Source of the DNA: Desulfobulbus sp.
GTDB lineage: Bacteria > Pseudomonadota > Gammaproteobacteria > Burkholderiales > Rhodocyclaceae
Assembly (NCBI GenBank): GCA_009782025.1
Contig: WQUQ01000255.1
Location: forward strand, 1 to 10,104
Length of the DNA stretch: 10,104 nt
Direction: 5' to 3'
The position numbers and the translations under genes are program-made. Below are positions 1 to 9,055 of this stretch, piece by piece (within the stretch, counting starts at the first letter, position 1; every line of letters begins with the position of its first letter). The notes below the pieces were generated by a model that worked only from the letters and a program-made list of their open reading frames with translations, did not search any database and was not told where the DNA came from.

Positions 1-12
1 GCGCGGAGCGAA

Positions 13-57
13 GCGTAGTCGCAGAATCCACAAGCCGCATGGATGCTGCGACTACGC
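13..57. repeat. Imperfect long hairpin, REP-like intergenic repeat
   Basis: Bases 13-24 (GCGTAGTCGCAG) are the exact reverse complement of bases 46-57. After one A/G mismatch (25/45), bases 26-30 (ATCCA) pair with 40-44 (TGGAT), leaving a 9-nt loop at 31-39. This gives an 18-position stem with one mismatch. It lies just downstream of the last minus-strand gene (stop at 81-83). No T-tract follows it on that strand, so it does not look like an intrinsic terminator. The flanking GGAGCGAAGCG (5-15) and GCATGACG (61-68) resemble parts of dispersed palindromic repeats in proteobacterial intergenic DNA; that resemblance is from memory. The outer arm probably continues beyond the window edge. Confidence 0.65.
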
Positions 58-80
58 GCAGCATGACGCAGCGGGAATGT

Positions 81-296
81 TCAATGCTTAATTGCCGGGT
101 GAATAATGGAAATATCCTCGTCAATCGCTTCCCAATGCAGGCCGTAACGACCGATCTCACAGTCGGTCCGTTGCTCGGCGGCTGCGTGCAGCAAACGAGG
201 AAACCACGCCAGCGGCACGCCAAGCGTGCGTCCGTCCGACAGGTCGACCCACATCGTAAAATCATCGAAGCGGACGCTCTTGGCCGAAGTGCTCAT
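81..296 (-). CDS. DUF2442 domain-containing protein
   Basis: A 71-residue protein of the DUF2442 family, whose molecular function is not established. Family marks are LSDGR (19-23), [10 protein letters not shown] (27-36) and [13 protein letters not shown] (52-64), covering nearly the whole chain. The length is normal for the short single-domain members. There is no signal peptide or membrane segment, so it should be cytoplasmic. The start ATG (296-294) overlaps the TGA of the ppiD-like gene in an ATGA of 4 nt, which suggests translational coupling. The upstream GGCGGGA is only a weak ribosome binding site, consistent with coupling. DUF2442 genes are often found beside a DUF4160 gene in a toxin-antitoxin-like pair. 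No such partner is visible here, though one could lie beyond the left edge. The family call is firm; any role is unknown. Confidence 0.87.
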   Translation of the reverse strand: MSTSAKSVRFDDFTMWVDLSDGRTLGVPLAWFPRLLHAAAEQRTDCEIGRYGLHWEAIDEDISIIHPAIKH

Positions 297-2188
297 TCCC
301 GCCCGGCCGAATTCTCCAGCGCGCCCGGATTGATCTGCACCTTGTAGCGCTCGCGCAGGGCCGCCAGATATTGGCGGATTTCCTCCTGGGCGGCCAGATT
401 GGCCAGTTGCCCCTGGGCGGCATTGCGGCTGGCGGCGTCGGGCGTTGCGCCGGCTTCGACGCGGTTGAGGCGGTACAGGGCGTAGCCGACGCCGGGTAGT
501 TCGACGCCGGCATGGGTCGGCAGATTCTCGGTGTTCATGCGGAAGATGACCGGTACCGCGAGCGGCGGAATCTGGCCCGTGTTGATGCGCGACACCACCT
601 TGCCGGCGCTCCAGGACAGCTTGTCTTCACCCTGCTTCAACGCGGCGAGATGGGCTTCGCCATCCTTGACCGCCAGGGCCTGGGCTTCCTGGCGGCGCAG
701 CAGGGTTTCGATGCTGGCTTGCAAGTCCTCGAAGGGTTGCAAGGCGGCCGGTTTGTAGTCGACCAGGCGGGCGGCGACCAGGGTGTTGGGGGCGATTTCG
801 ATGGCTTCGGTATTGCGCCGGTTTTTGATCGAATCTTCGCTGAACAGCGCGGCCAGCAGTTTTTCATTGCCGAGCGGCCCGTTGGCCGGATTGGCCTGAC
901 GCCCCAGCCAGCCGGAACGCTCGATCTTGAGCTTGAACATCTCGGCCACCGGGGCCAGGCTGTCGGCCTGATTGTAGACGGTGTCGGTGAAGGTTTCAGC
1001 GGCCTCGGCGAATTTGCGCGCGGCGGCGGCCTTCTTCACTTCGGCTTCGATCTGACGATGGACCTCGGCCAGCGGCCTGACCCTGGCGGGATGAATGCCG
1101 GTCAGCTTGATGATGTGGAAACCGAAATCGGATTGGACGACGCCGGAAATCTCGCCTTCCTTCAAGGCGAAGGCCGCATCATCGAACGGCTTGACCATCG
1201 CGCCGCGAGCGAAGAAATCGAGATCGCCGCCTTTGCTGGCGGAACCCGGATCGTCGGAATGTTTGCGGGCCAGTTCGGCGAAATTGCCGGGATTTTTGCG
1301 CACCTCGGCCAGCACCTCCTCGGCCTTGGCCCGCGCCTTGTCGATACCGAGCTTTTCCGAGGCGATCAGGATGTGGCTGGCGCGGCGCTCCTCCGGCAGC
1401 CCGAACTGCGCCTGGTGGCTGTCGTACCAGGCCCTGATCTCGTCTTCGCTGGCCGTCACCTGACTCTTGAACGCCTCCGCCGACAGCACCACGTATTCGA
1501 CCATCGCCTGCTCGGGCAGCCGGAACCGTTCGTTGTTTTCGTCGTAATATTTCTGCGCTGCGCCGTCGGCCAGCTTGACCTTGCCCAGATAGTCCTCGAG
1601 GGCGAAGCGCACTTCCGAAACATCGCGCTTCTCGGTTTGCAGCGCCAGCAGGCGGTCGAGCACGGTGTTGGCGGTAATGCTCGAACGGGTGATGATGGAG
1701 CCGACCAGTTGCTGCAAGGTCAGATCCTGGCGGATTTGTTCAAAGAGGCCATTCGGCGTCAAGCCCAGGCGACTCGCCGCCATTTCGTAACGCTCGTTGG
1801 AGAACTTGCCGTCGACCTGGAAGGCTTCGATACCCCAAACGAAGCTGCGCACCACATCATCACTGATGACCAGGCGACGCTTGTTCGCTTCCAGCATCAG
1901 CAGGCGCTGGTTGATGAGGTCATCGAGAACGGCCTTGTGCGCTTCCGGCGTATCGAGCAGCCTGGCGTCGAACTGTTCTCCAAGCTGGGCGCGCAGTTTT
2001 TCCTGCTGCTCGCGCAGGGCCTGCTGGAACTGCTGCTGGTCGATTTTCAAATCGCCAACCTTGGCCACCACATTGGTCGAACCCGAATTATGGAGATACG
2101 ACTCGATACCGAAAAAGGCGAAGGTGATGGCGATCAGGCCGAGGATCGCCTGGGTAATTTTTCTGTTGTTGCGGATTGCGTCGAACAT
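293..2188 (-). CDS. ppiD: PpiD-like periplasmic peptidyl-prolyl cis-trans isomerase / foldase (SurA-N and parvulin domains)
   Basis: A 631-residue inner-membrane-anchored periplasmic folding factor. PpiD proteins sit near the Sec translocon and help newly exported envelope proteins fold. A short basic N-terminus (R6, R9, K10) precedes one membrane segment at about 12-33. A SurA-N-like chaperone region follows at about 40-200, then a parvulin (PpiC-type) domain at about 266-365, then a long C-terminal region. The parvulin domain shows ASHIL (270-274), KGGDLDFF (319-326) and GFHIIKL (356-362), so the paired histidines H272 and H358 are present. E. coli PpiD has a parvulin domain reported to be inactive, so this protein may differ. 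The length fits the family (E. coli about 623). AAGGA at 2203-2199 lies 10 nt before the ATG, a slightly long spacing. The outer-membrane-factor gene is 201 nt upstream, and the DUF2442 gene overlaps the 3' end. A promoter in the 201-nt gap is not clear: TTGACA (2249-2244) has no good -10 downstream. Confidence 0.92.
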   Translation of the reverse strand: MFDAIRNNRKITQAILGLIAITFAFFGIESYLHNSGSTNVVAKVGDLKIDQQQFQQALREQQEKLRAQLGEQFDARLLDTPEAHKAVLDDLINQRLLMLEANKRRLVISDDVVRSFVWGIEAFQVDGKFSNERYEMAASRLGLTPNGLFEQIRQDLTLQQLVGSIITRSSITANTVLDRLLALQTEKRDVSEVRFALEDYLGKVKLADGAAQKYYDENNERFRLPEQAMVEYVVLSAEAFKSQVTASEDEIRAWYDSHQAQFGLPEERRASHILIASEKLGIDKARAKAEEVLAEVRKNPGNFAELARKHSDDPGSASKGGDLDFFARGAMVKPFDDAAFALKEGEISGVVQSDFGFHIIKLTGIHPARVRPLAEVHRQIEAEVKKAAAARKFAEAAETFTDTVYNQADSLAPVAEMFKLKIERSGWLGRQANPANGPLGNEKLLAALFSEDSIKNRRNTEAIEIAPNTLVAARLVDYKPAALQPFEDLQASIETLLRRQEAQALAVKDGEAHLAALKQGEDKLSWSAGKVVSRINTGQIPPLAVPVIFRMNTENLPTHAGVELPGVGYALYRLNRVEAGATPDAASRNAAQGQLANLAAQEEIRQYLAALRERYKVQINPGALENSAGRE

Positions 2189-2389
2189 GACGAAAAAATC
2201 CTTGAAAATCGTTCAGGAGGGCCGCTGGCAGCCGGCCAAAAGTTGTCAATGATACCGTAAGTTTGCCGCGCCTTTGCCGCCTGGCGCGTCGGTGACAGGC
2301 AAATGGACAAGCTGCCGGTTCAATGGCCCAAATCAGCAGTCACATACATGCGTCTGACCATCCTGGCTCTGCATCGCTGAAGCGCTGCC

Positions 2390-3868
2390 TCAACCGCCTT
2401 TATCGGTATCGGGCATGTCATCGGCCGCGCGCGGCGTTTCGCCGGTGTGTTCGATCCAGCCGCCGCCCAGGGCGCGGTAGAGGTCGACGAGGTTGGTCAG
2501 CCGCGCCAGCCGGGCATTGATGAGCGCTTGCAGCGCCGCATACAGATTGGTCTGCGCGGTGAGCACCGGCAGGTAGCTGTCCACGCCGTTCTGGTAGCGC
2601 AGTTCGGAAATGGTCAGGGCGCGCTGGTTGGCCACGGTGTTGCGTTCGAGCGCCTTGATCTGTTGATCGTAGGTGCCGCGCGCGGCCAGTCCGTCGGCGA
2701 CTTCGCGGAAGGCCGACTGGATGGCTTTCTCGTAATTGGCGATCTCGATGCGCTTTTTGATGTTCGCCAGTTCCAGATTGGCGACATTGGCGCCACCCTC
2801 AAAAATGGGCAGCGAAATCTGCGGCGCAAAACTCCAGGCCAGCGAGCCGCCCTTGAACAGGTCGTGGAAGGCGAGGCTTTGCGAGCCATAGGCGCCCGTC
2901 AGCGAAATCTTCGGGAAGAAGGCCGCGCGCGCCGCGCCGATGTTGGCGTTGGCCGCCAGCAGCATCTGTTCGGCCTGCATGATGTCGGGACGGCGCATCA
3001 GCAGATCCGAAGGCAGGCCCTCGGGAATATCGGCGAGCAGATTTTGCCCATCGAGCGGCAGGCTCTGCGGCAGATCCGCCGGCAAGGGCGCGCCGATCAG
3101 CAGCGCCAGCGCGTTCTCGGCCTGGGCGCGGGCGCGCCGTTGCGCTTGCAGGCTGGCTTCTGCCGTTTCCACCACGCTTTGCGCCTGACGCAGGTCAAGC
3201 TCGGTACCAATGCCGGCGTCGAACTTCACTTGCACGAGGTGGTACGACGCCTGCGCCGTCTTCAGCGTCTCCTGCGTCACTCTCATGAAGTCGTCGGCGG
3301 CGAGCAGGGTCAGGTACTGGTCGGCGACTTGCGCCACCAGCGTGATCTCGGCCGCCTGGCGCGCATGGGCCGTGGCGAAATACTGCGCCAGCGCCTGATC
3401 CTTGAGGCTGCGGATGCGCCCCCAGAAGTCGATTTCCCAGGAGGCCTGCAAACCGACGTTGTACACGGTGTAGGGATTGCCGAAGGCGCTCTGCATATCA
3501 TCCGCCGTGCGCGTGCGCGTTCTCGCGCCCACTGCGCCGATGGCGGGGAACAGTTCGGCGCGCGTGATCTGGTATTGGGCGCGCGCCGCTTCGACGTTGA
3601 GTAGTGAAACACGCAGATTGCGGTTGTTTTTCAGCGCGATGTCGACGAGTTGCTGCAAGCGCGGATCGACGAAAAACTCGCGCCAGCCGATGTCGGTTGC
3701 CGCGCTGCCGTTGGCGCTGCGCCCCGCTGCGCCGGCGGGCTGCGCCGTATAGGCGTCGCCCTGCGGATAGGCCTGCGCCACCGGCGCTTCCGGCCGCTCG
3801 TAACCGGGAATGAACGAGCAGCCCGCCAGCAGCGCAGCGGCCACGGCCATTACGGGTAATTTATGCAT
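2390..3868 (-). CDS. RND efflux outer-membrane factor lipoprotein (OprM/NodT family)
   Basis: A 492-residue outer-membrane channel of a tripartite RND pump. Trimers of this family form a beta-barrel and a periplasmic alpha-helical tunnel docking on the adaptor and pump. The signal peptide ends in the lipobox LLAGC with lipidated Cys17. Two OEP (TolC-like) domains lie at about 60-260 and 285-470. Family motifs include [14 protein letters not shown] (144-157), MRRPDI with QAE (291-300), [16 protein letters not shown] (310-325), [12 protein letters not shown] (348-359), [12 protein letters not shown] (425-436) and [12 protein letters not shown] (460-471). The length is typical. The start is supported by GAGGAAGGG (3884-3876) 7 nt upstream, inside the 3' end of the pump gene. 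The ATG overlaps the pump stop in an 8-nt ATGCATAA, so translation is probably coupled. No hairpin with a T-tract follows the gene. Specific orthology (oprM, oprB and others) cannot be decided here. Confidence 0.95.
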   Translation of the reverse strand: MHKLPVMAVAAALLAGCSFIPGYERPEAPVAQAYPQGDAYTAQPAGAAGRSANGSAATDIGWREFFVDPRLQQLVDIALKNNRNLRVSLLNVEAARAQYQITRAELFPAIGAVGARTRTRTADDMQSAFGNPYTVYNVGLQASWEIDFWGRIRSLKDQALAQYFATAHARQAAEITLVAQVADQYLTLLAADDFMRVTQETLKTAQASYHLVQVKFDAGIGTELDLRQAQSVVETAEASLQAQRRARAQAENALALLIGAPLPADLPQSLPLDGQNLLADIPEGLPSDLLMRRPDIMQAEQMLLAANANIGAARAAFFPKISLTGAYGSQSLAFHDLFKGGSLAWSFAPQISLPIFEGGANVANLELANIKKRIEIANYEKAIQSAFREVADGLAARGTYDQQIKALERNTVANQRALTISELRYQNGVDSYLPVLTAQTNLYAALQALINARLARLTNLVDLYRALGGGWIEHTGETPRAADDMPDTDKGG

Positions 3869-6800
3869 CTCGTTGCCCTTCCTCGCCCGGCGGGTCTATT
3901 GCGTTACCGTCTTCGTCATACTCGTGCGCATGGTGCTCGTCGTAGTGCTGGAGCGCGACATCCGGGTCTTCCGTTTCGTGCGCGAGCTTGGCGCGGATCA
4001 CGACGAAGAACATCGGGATCATGAAAATCGCCAGGAAGGTGGCGGTTAGCATGCCGCCGATGACGCCCGTGCCGATCGCATGCTGGCCTCCCGAACCCGC
4101 GCCCGTGCTGATCGCCAGTGGCAGCACGCCGAAGCCGAAGGCCAGCGAGGTCATCAGGATCGGCCGCAGCCGCAGGCGCGACGCTTCGAGCGCCGCCTCG
4201 ACCGGCCCCATCTTGTTTTCGGCCTGGAGATTGCGCGCGAACTCGACGATCAGAATCGCGTTCTTCGCCGACAGGCCGATGGTCGTCAACAGGCCCACCT
4301 GGAAGAACACGTCGCTTTCCAGGCCGCGCAGCGTCACGGCAAGCAGCGCGCCGATCACGCCGAGCGGCACCACCATGATGACCGCGAACGGAATCGACCA
4401 GCTCTCGTACAGCGCCGCCAGACACAGAAACACGACGAGAATCGAAATGGCGTAAAGAAGGGGCGCCTGCGAACCGGACTGGCGTTCCTGATACGAGATG
4501 CCCGTCCATTCAAAACCAATGCCCGGCGGCAGTTTCGCCGCGTGTTGCTCCATCGCCGTCATCGCCTGCCCGGTGGAGATGCCCGGCGCCCCCTGCCCCT
4601 GGATCTGCATCGACGACACGCCGTTGTAGCGCTCCAGTTTCGGCGAACCGAAGGTCCAGTACCCCTTGCCAAACACATCGAAGGACACCATGTTGCCTTT
4701 CGCGTTGCGCACATACCAGAGGTTCATGTCTTCCGGCTTCATGCGGTAGGGCGCGTCGGCCATCACATAAACCTTCTTGATCCGGTTGTCGAGATCGAGA
4801 AAGTTATTGACATATTGCGACGCCCAGGCGATCGAGAAGGTCTGGTTGATCGCGGCCGTATCGATGCCCAGGGCCTGCGCCTTCTCACGGTTGATGTCGA
4901 GCCTGAATTGCGGCGTGTCGTTGAGGCCATTCGGCCGCACCAGCGCCAGCGTCGCCTTGTCCTGCGCCGCCATGCCGAGCAGCATGTTGCGCGCTTCCAT
5001 CAGTTTGTCATGACCGACGCCGCCGCGATCCTGCAACTGGAAGTCGAAGCCCGCGGCCGTGCCAAGCTCGGGAATCGACGGCGGATTCACCGGAATCACC
5101 ATGGCATCCTTGTACCCGGCATAACGCGCGAAGATGCGCCCCACCAGCGCGGGAATTTTCTGATCTTTGCGCTGGCGTTCCGCCCAGTCCTTCATCCGCA
5201 CGAACAGGAGACCGGCGTTCTGGCCGCGACCCGCGAAGCTGAAGCCATTGATCGCCAACGCCGACTCGACGATCTTTCCTTCGCCGTTCTCTTTATCGAG
5301 CAGATAGTCCGAAATGTTGTCCAGCGTGCGCGACGTGGTTTCCTGCGTCGAGCCGGACGGCGTCTGCACGATGATGAACATCTGGCCCTGATCCTCAACG
5401 GGCAGGAAGGATTTCGGCAGATTCACGAACAGGAAACCGATGGCGACGATCACGCCGAGATAGATGATTAGCCAGCGCCCCGAGCGCTTGATGACGTGAT
5501 GCACGCCGTTGTGGTACTTGTCGCGGCTTTTGTTGAACGTGCGGTTGAACCAGCCGAAGAAACCCGTCTTGGCTTCGTGGTGGCCTTTCGGAATCGGCTT
5601 GAGCAGCGTCGCGCACAGCGCCGGCGTCAGAGTCAGCGCGACCAGCACCGAGAGCACCATCGCCGCCACGATGGTCAGCGAGAACTGCCGGTAGATGGCG
5701 CCCACCGAGCCGCTCGACATCGCCACCGGCACGAACACCGCCGAAAGCACGAGGGCCACGCCGATCAGCGCGCCGGTGATCTGGCCCATCGCCTTGCGCG
5801 TCGCCTCCCTGGGCGGCAGCCCTTCTTCCGCCATCACCCGCTCGACGTTCTCGACAACCACGATGGCATCGTCCACGAGCAGGCCGATGGCCAATACCAG
5901 ACCGAACATCGACAAGGTATTGATCGAGAATCCCGCCGCCGCCATGATCGCGAACGTGCCGAGCAGCACGACCGGCACGGCGATGGTGGGGATGAGCGTG
6001 GCGCGCATGTTCTGCAGGAACAGGTACATCACGAGAACCACCAGCAGGATGCCTTCAAGCAGCGTCTTGACCACTTCCTCGATCGACAGCTTGATGAAGG
6101 GCGTCGTATCGAAGGGGTACTTGACGACCAAGCCATGGGGGAAATATTTCGCCATGTCGCCCATCTTGGCGCGCACGAGCCGGGCGGTTTCCAGCGCATT
6201 CGCGCCCGGCGCGAGCTGGATGCCCATGCCGCCCGTCGGCGAACCGTTGTACTTGGTGTTGAAGTTATACGTTTCGCCGCCCAGCGCGATGCGCGCCACG
6301 TCCTTCAGGCGCACCTGCGAACCATCGGGATTCACCCGCAGCAGGATGTTGCCGAAATCTTCCGGCGTGCGCAGCAGCGTCGATGCGGTGATGGTCGCCT
6401 GGAACATCTGCCCCGCCGCCGCCGGCGTGCCGCCCAACTGGCCGCCGGCGACCTGCACGTTCTGCGCGGCAATCGCGGCCGTCACATCGGTGGGCACCAA
6501 CTGAAAATTCGTCAGCTTGTTCGGATCCAGCCATATACGCATTGCGTACTGCGAGCCGAACAAGGTCACCGTGCCCACGCCGTTGATGCGACTGACGGGT
6601 TCCAGAATGTTCGATGCCGCATAGTTCGACAGGTCGTAGCGCGACATGCTGTTGTCTTCGGAGACGAAGGCCAGCACCATCAGAAAGCTGCTGCTCGACT
6701 TCGTGACCTTGATGCCGACCTGCTGCACCACCTGCGGCAGAATCGGCGTGGCGAGTTGCAATTTGTTCTGCACCTGCACCTGCGCGACATCCGGGTTGGT

Positions 6801-7091
6801 GCCGGCGGCGAAGGTCAGCGTGATGGTGGCCGTACCCGAATCATCGGACGTGGAGGCAAGGTACAACAGGTTGTCGATGCCGCTCATCTGCTGCTCGATC
6901 ACCTGCGTCACCGTGTTTTCCACCGTCTTCGCCGAGGCGCCCGGGTAGGTCGCCATGATCTGGATGGACGGCGGCGCGATGGTCGGATATTGCGCGATCG
7001 GCAGCGTGAAGATCGACGCCACGCCCGCCAGCATCAGGATGATGGCGATCACCCAGGCGAAGATCGGGCGATCAATGAAGAAATTTGCCAT
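3861..7091 (-). CDS. RND multidrug efflux transporter, inner-membrane pump (HAE1 family, AcrB/MexB-like)
   Basis: A 1076-residue proton-driven pump that takes drugs and other amphiphilic molecules from the periplasm or outer membrane leaflet and passes them to the outer-membrane channel. It aligns by eye with E. coli AcrB almost end to end, starting with [15 protein letters not shown] (3-17). Visible landmarks are [19 protein letters not shown] and [10 protein letters not shown] in the first porter region; [16 protein letters not shown] in TM4 with the proton-relay Asp pair at about 407-408; [11 protein letters not shown], the switch-loop region, keeping two pocket phenylalanines; and [17 protein letters not shown] in TM10 with the relay Lys at about 943. 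All relay residues I can check are intact, so the pump should be active. The C-terminus is about 27 residues longer overall than AcrB and ends in an acidic, His-rich tail ([14 protein letters not shown]). The gene starts 15 nt after the adaptor stop with only a G-rich stretch as ribosome binding site, suggesting re-initiation. The substrate range cannot be read from sequence. Confidence 0.97.
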   Translation of the reverse strand: MANFFIDRPIFAWVIAIILMLAGVASIFTLPIAQYPTIAPPSIQIMATYPGASAKTVENTVTQVIEQQMSGIDNLLYLASTSDDSGTATITLTFAAGTNPDVAQVQVQNKLQLATPILPQVVQQVGIKVTKSSSSFLMVLAFVSEDNSMSRYDLSNYAASNILEPVSRINGVGTVTLFGSQYAMRIWLDPNKLTNFQLVPTDVTAAIAAQNVQVAGGQLGGTPAAAGQMFQATITASTLLRTPEDFGNILLRVNPDGSQVRLKDVARIALGGETYNFNTKYNGSPTGGMGIQLAPGANALETARLVRAKMGDMAKYFPHGLVVKYPFDTTPFIKLSIEEVVKTLLEGILLVVLVMYLFLQNMRATLIPTIAVPVVLLGTFAIMAAAGFSINTLSMFGLVLAIGLLVDDAIVVVENVERVMAEEGLPPREATRKAMGQITGALIGVALVLSAVFVPVAMSSGSVGAIYRQFSLTIVAAMVLSVLVALTLTPALCATLLKPIPKGHHEAKTGFFGWFNRTFNKSRDKYHNGVHHVIKRSGRWLIIYLGVIVAIGFLFVNLPKSFLPVEDQGQMFIIVQTPSGSTQETTSRTLDNISDYLLDKENGEGKIVESALAINGFSFAGRGQNAGLLFVRMKDWAERQRKDQKIPALVGRIFARYAGYKDAMVIPVNPPSIPELGTAAGFDFQLQDRGGVGHDKLMEARNMLLGMAAQDKATLALVRPNGLNDTPQFRLDINREKAQALGIDTAAINQTFSIAWASQYVNNFLDLDNRIKKVYVMADAPYRMKPEDMNLWYVRNAKGNMVSFDVFGKGYWTFGSPKLERYNGVSSMQIQGQGAPGISTGQAMTAMEQHAAKLPPGIGFEWTGISYQERQSGSQAPLLYAISILVVFLCLAALYESWSIPFAVIMVVPLGVIGALLAVTLRGLESDVFFQVGLLTTIGLSAKNAILIVEFARNLQAENKMGPVEAALEASRLRLRPILMTSLAFGFGVLPLAISTGAGSGGQHAIGTGVIGGMLTATFLAIFMIPMFFVVIRAKLAHETEDPDVALQHYDEHHAHEYDEDGNAIDPPGEEGQRDA

Positions 7092-7106
7092 GAAGCAGGC
7101 CCCCGC

Positions 7107-8411
7107 TCAGCGCGCGTTGCCGGAAGCAGGCTGCGCCGCGGCGCTGGCTTTCGGCGCCGGACTGCCGCCGCCCGTCGCCATATCCACCGAAGGCGCGCCC
7201 GGCAGCGGCGGCGGCGGCAGTTGCGCCGCCACGGCCTTGACCGGCGTACCCGGCCGAACCTTGTCGATGCCCTGGACGATCACGCGGTCGCCGGCATTCA
7301 GCCCGCCCACGACGACCCAATCCTGGCCCTGCGTGCCCGCCGTCTGGATGACTTGCGGTACGACGCCATCAACCTTTTCGCTCTTGCCATCCGCGCCGAC
7401 GACGGGCTTGCCGTCCTGGCCGATCTTGTCGACCTTGCCCACGAGCAGCACCGTCGCCTGGCCCTTCTGGTCGTGCTGCACGCCAATCTGCGGCACCAGG
7501 AAGGCATCGTTGTTGATCCCTTGCTCGATGCGCGCGCGCACGAACATGCCCGGCAGCAACACCCGCTCGGCGTTCGGGAACAGCGCCCGCACCGTCACCG
7601 AGCCGGTGGTCTGATCGACCGTCACGTCGCTGAACTGGAGCTTGCCCTGCTCCGCGTAAGTGCGGCCGTCTTCGAGAATCAGCGTGACCTTGGCAGCGTC
7701 CGCGCCGCCGGCTTTCAGGCGTCCTTCCTGCATCTCCCGGCGCAGTTTCAGGCCCTCCAGGCTCGATTGCGTGACATCGACATACATCGGATCAAGCTGC
7801 TGCACGGTCGCCATCAACGTCGCCGCGCCCGCCTGCACAAAAGCGCCCGGCGTGACTTGCGAAATGCCCACCTGCCCGGCGACCGGCGCCACGACATCGG
7901 TATAGCCGAGATTGATCTGCGCGGCATCGACGGCCGCCTTGCCGGCGGCAACGTCGGCTGCCGCCTGCCCCTGCGCCGCGATGGCATTGTCGTATTCCTG
8001 CTTGCTGACGGCATTGGCTGCGACCAGCGTCTTATACCGGGCGGCCAGCGCGTTCTGCGTGGCGAGATTGGCCTCTGCCCTCGCCAACGCGGCCCTGGCG
8101 CTGTTGAGCGCGGCGATATAAGGCGCCGGATCGATCTTGTAGAGCCGCTGCCCCGCCTTGACCAGCGCCCCCTCGGTAAACTCGCGGCGCAGCACGACGC
8201 CATCCACCCGGGCGCGCACCTGCGCGACCAGATAAGCGCTGGTGCGGCCCGGCAATTCGGAGACGACCGGCACGGCGGTCGGCTGCACCGTGACCACGCC
8301 GACCTCGGGCGTTTGCGGCGGCGGCGGCGCGGGTTTTCCCCCGCAGGCCGAGAGCATGACAGCAACCGCCAAAACAGGGATCAGGCGAAACGAAATCCAT
8401 TCGATACGCAT
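7107..8411 (-). CDS. RND efflux periplasmic adaptor lipoprotein (AcrA/MexA-like membrane fusion protein)
   Basis: A 434-residue adaptor that links the inner-membrane pump to the outer-membrane channel. The signal peptide ends in lipobox LSAC with Cys23, so it should be anchored by lipid to the outer face of the inner membrane. A proline-rich linker (28-32) follows. The lipoyl half-motifs are ARVDGVVLRREFTEGALVKA (67-86) and VVAPVAGQVGISQVTPGAFV (173-192), flanking an Ala-rich alpha-hairpin at about 98-165. A beta-barrel region (about 205-295, with LLPGMFVRARIEQG at 285-298) and a membrane-proximal domain (about 300-395, with VPQIGV, GLNAGDRVIVQG and KVRPGTPV) complete the fold. Compared with AcrA, the membrane-proximal domain carries about 20 extra residues at 325-350 with a repeated G-x-DGK. 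The last 37 residues are a Pro/Ala-rich tail. AGAGG (8423-8419) lies 7 nt before the ATG. The regulator gene ends 42 nt upstream. Confidence 0.95.
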   Translation of the reverse strand: MRIEWISFRLIPVLAVAVMLSACGGKPAPPPPQTPEVGVVTVQPTAVPVVSELPGRTSAYLVAQVRARVDGVVLRREFTEGALVKAGQRLYKIDPAPYIAALNSARAALARAEANLATQNALAARYKTLVAANAVSKQEYDNAIAAQGQAAADVAAGKAAVDAAQINLGYTDVVAPVAGQVGISQVTPGAFVQAGAATLMATVQQLDPMYVDVTQSSLEGLKLRREMQEGRLKAGGADAAKVTLILEDGRTYAEQGKLQFSDVTVDQTTGSVTVRALFPNAERVLLPGMFVRARIEQGINNDAFLVPQIGVQHDQKGQATVLLVGKVDKIGQDGKPVVGADGKSEKVDGVVPQVIQTAGTQGQDWVVVGGLNAGDRVIVQGIDKVRPGTPVKAVAAQLPPPPLPGAPSVDMATGGGSPAPKASAAAQPASGNAR

Positions 8412-8453
8412 GGAACGGCCTCTATGAATCCAACATGAAAAAACGATGCCCCA

Positions 8454-9047
8454 TCAAGCACAAGAGGGACACGCCAGCATCCGCAAAAAACCATCAATCA
8501 CATAATCCAGCTTCAAGGCTTCATCCGCCTGTTCGCATTCAATGCCGAACAGGCGCTTTGTCCGATCCTGACCGAGCGCCATCGCCGTCAGCAACTCCGC
8601 CGCGAACACCGGATCGACGCGGCGCAGGCAACCCTGCGCCATCGCCCGGTCGAGAAACTCCGCCAGCCGCGCGATCATCTGGCCAAAACCATGCTCATAC
8701 GCCTCGCGCACCAGCGCCGGAAAGCGCGACGCCTGGCTGCACACGGTGCGATAGGCGGCGATGCCTTCCGGGTCGAGCGCCTTGTCGCGGTAAGCCTGGG
8801 CGAAGGTTTTCAGGCTCGCGCGCAGATGCTTCGGCTCGCCATCGAGGTGCACGACGATGTCGAGAAAACATCCCTTCGCCGTCTCGGCGAACAGGTTTTC
8901 CTTGCTCTTGAAATGATTGTAAAACGTCTGCCGCGCCACGCCGGCGCGGCCGATGATGGCGTCCACGCTGGCCTCGTAGCCTTGCTCAAGGAACAATTCC
9001 CTGGCGGCAAGGAGCAACTTCTCGCGGTTGTTGATCGGCGCATGCAT
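8454..9047 (-). CDS. TetR/AcrR-family transcriptional regulator, probable repressor of the efflux operon
   Basis: A 197-residue one-component regulator. The N-terminal DNA-binding domain runs from about 8 to 55: REKLLLAARELFLEQGYEAS, then the helix-turn-helix in SVDAIIGRAGVARQTFYNHF (27-46) and KSKENLF (47-53), the canonical TetR pattern. The remainder should be the all-helical ligand and dimerisation domain; its pattern recalls the AefR-like C-terminal family, which I infer only loosely. It is the first gene of the same-strand cluster with the adaptor, pump and channel, so it probably represses its own operon and is released by pump substrates. A palindrome 20 nt upstream of the ATG is the likely operator. 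There is no Shine-Dalgarno sequence before the ATG (the preceding 11 nt are AATCCCGTCTC). The ATG is chosen because it places the TetR domain at the usual distance from the N-terminus and no other Met is near. It has six cysteines (60, 103, 140, 171, 193, 196), ending in CPSC. Confidence 0.94.
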   Translation of the reverse strand: MHAPINNREKLLLAARELFLEQGYEASVDAIIGRAGVARQTFYNHFKSKENLFAETAKGCFLDIVVHLDGEPKHLRASLKTFAQAYRDKALDPEGIAAYRTVCSQASRFPALVREAYEHGFGQMIARLAEFLDRAMAQGCLRRVDPVFAAELLTAMALGQDRTKRLFGIECEQADEALKLDYVIDGFLRMLACPSCA

Positions 9048-9055
9048 GAGACGGG

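Noticed and set aside
2244..2254. Possible ppiD promoter (TTGACA, overlapping TATCAT).
   Set aside because: TTGACA has no -10 at 16-18 bp and TATCAT has no -35, so neither makes a complete promoter.
512..2260. A 582-codon plus-strand frame antisense to ppiD.
   Set aside because: It is a shadow of the ppiD reading frame, with low-complexity composition and no family motif.
2371..2388. Possible terminator hairpin just after the outer-membrane-factor stop.
   Set aside because: Only two 3-4-bp stem pieces with a mismatch and no T-tract on the minus strand.
2189..2389. Search for tRNA genes upstream of ppiD, a common neighbourhood in betaproteobacteria.
   Set aside because: No cloverleaf arms, T-loop pattern or acceptor pairing could be found in this 201-nt gap.
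2447..3604. A 385-codon plus-strand frame antisense to the outer-membrane factor.
   Set aside because: It is the complement of well-conserved OEP domains; its own product shows no family features.
4080..5471. A 463-codon plus-strand frame inside the pump gene.
   Set aside because: Antisense shadow of the AcrB-like gene, rich in Arg and His and without any recognisable domain.
5496..8438. A 980-codon open frame on the plus strand, antisense to the pump and adaptor genes.
   Set aside because: It is complementary to two clearly recognised conserved genes. Its product is dominated by Arg, His, Gln and Asp with no recognisable domain, and long antisense frames without stops are expected from high GC at codon third positions.
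8412..8453. Possible attenuator or terminator between regulator and adaptor, suggested by a T-run.
   Set aside because: The TTTTTT on the minus strand is not preceded by a stable hairpin.
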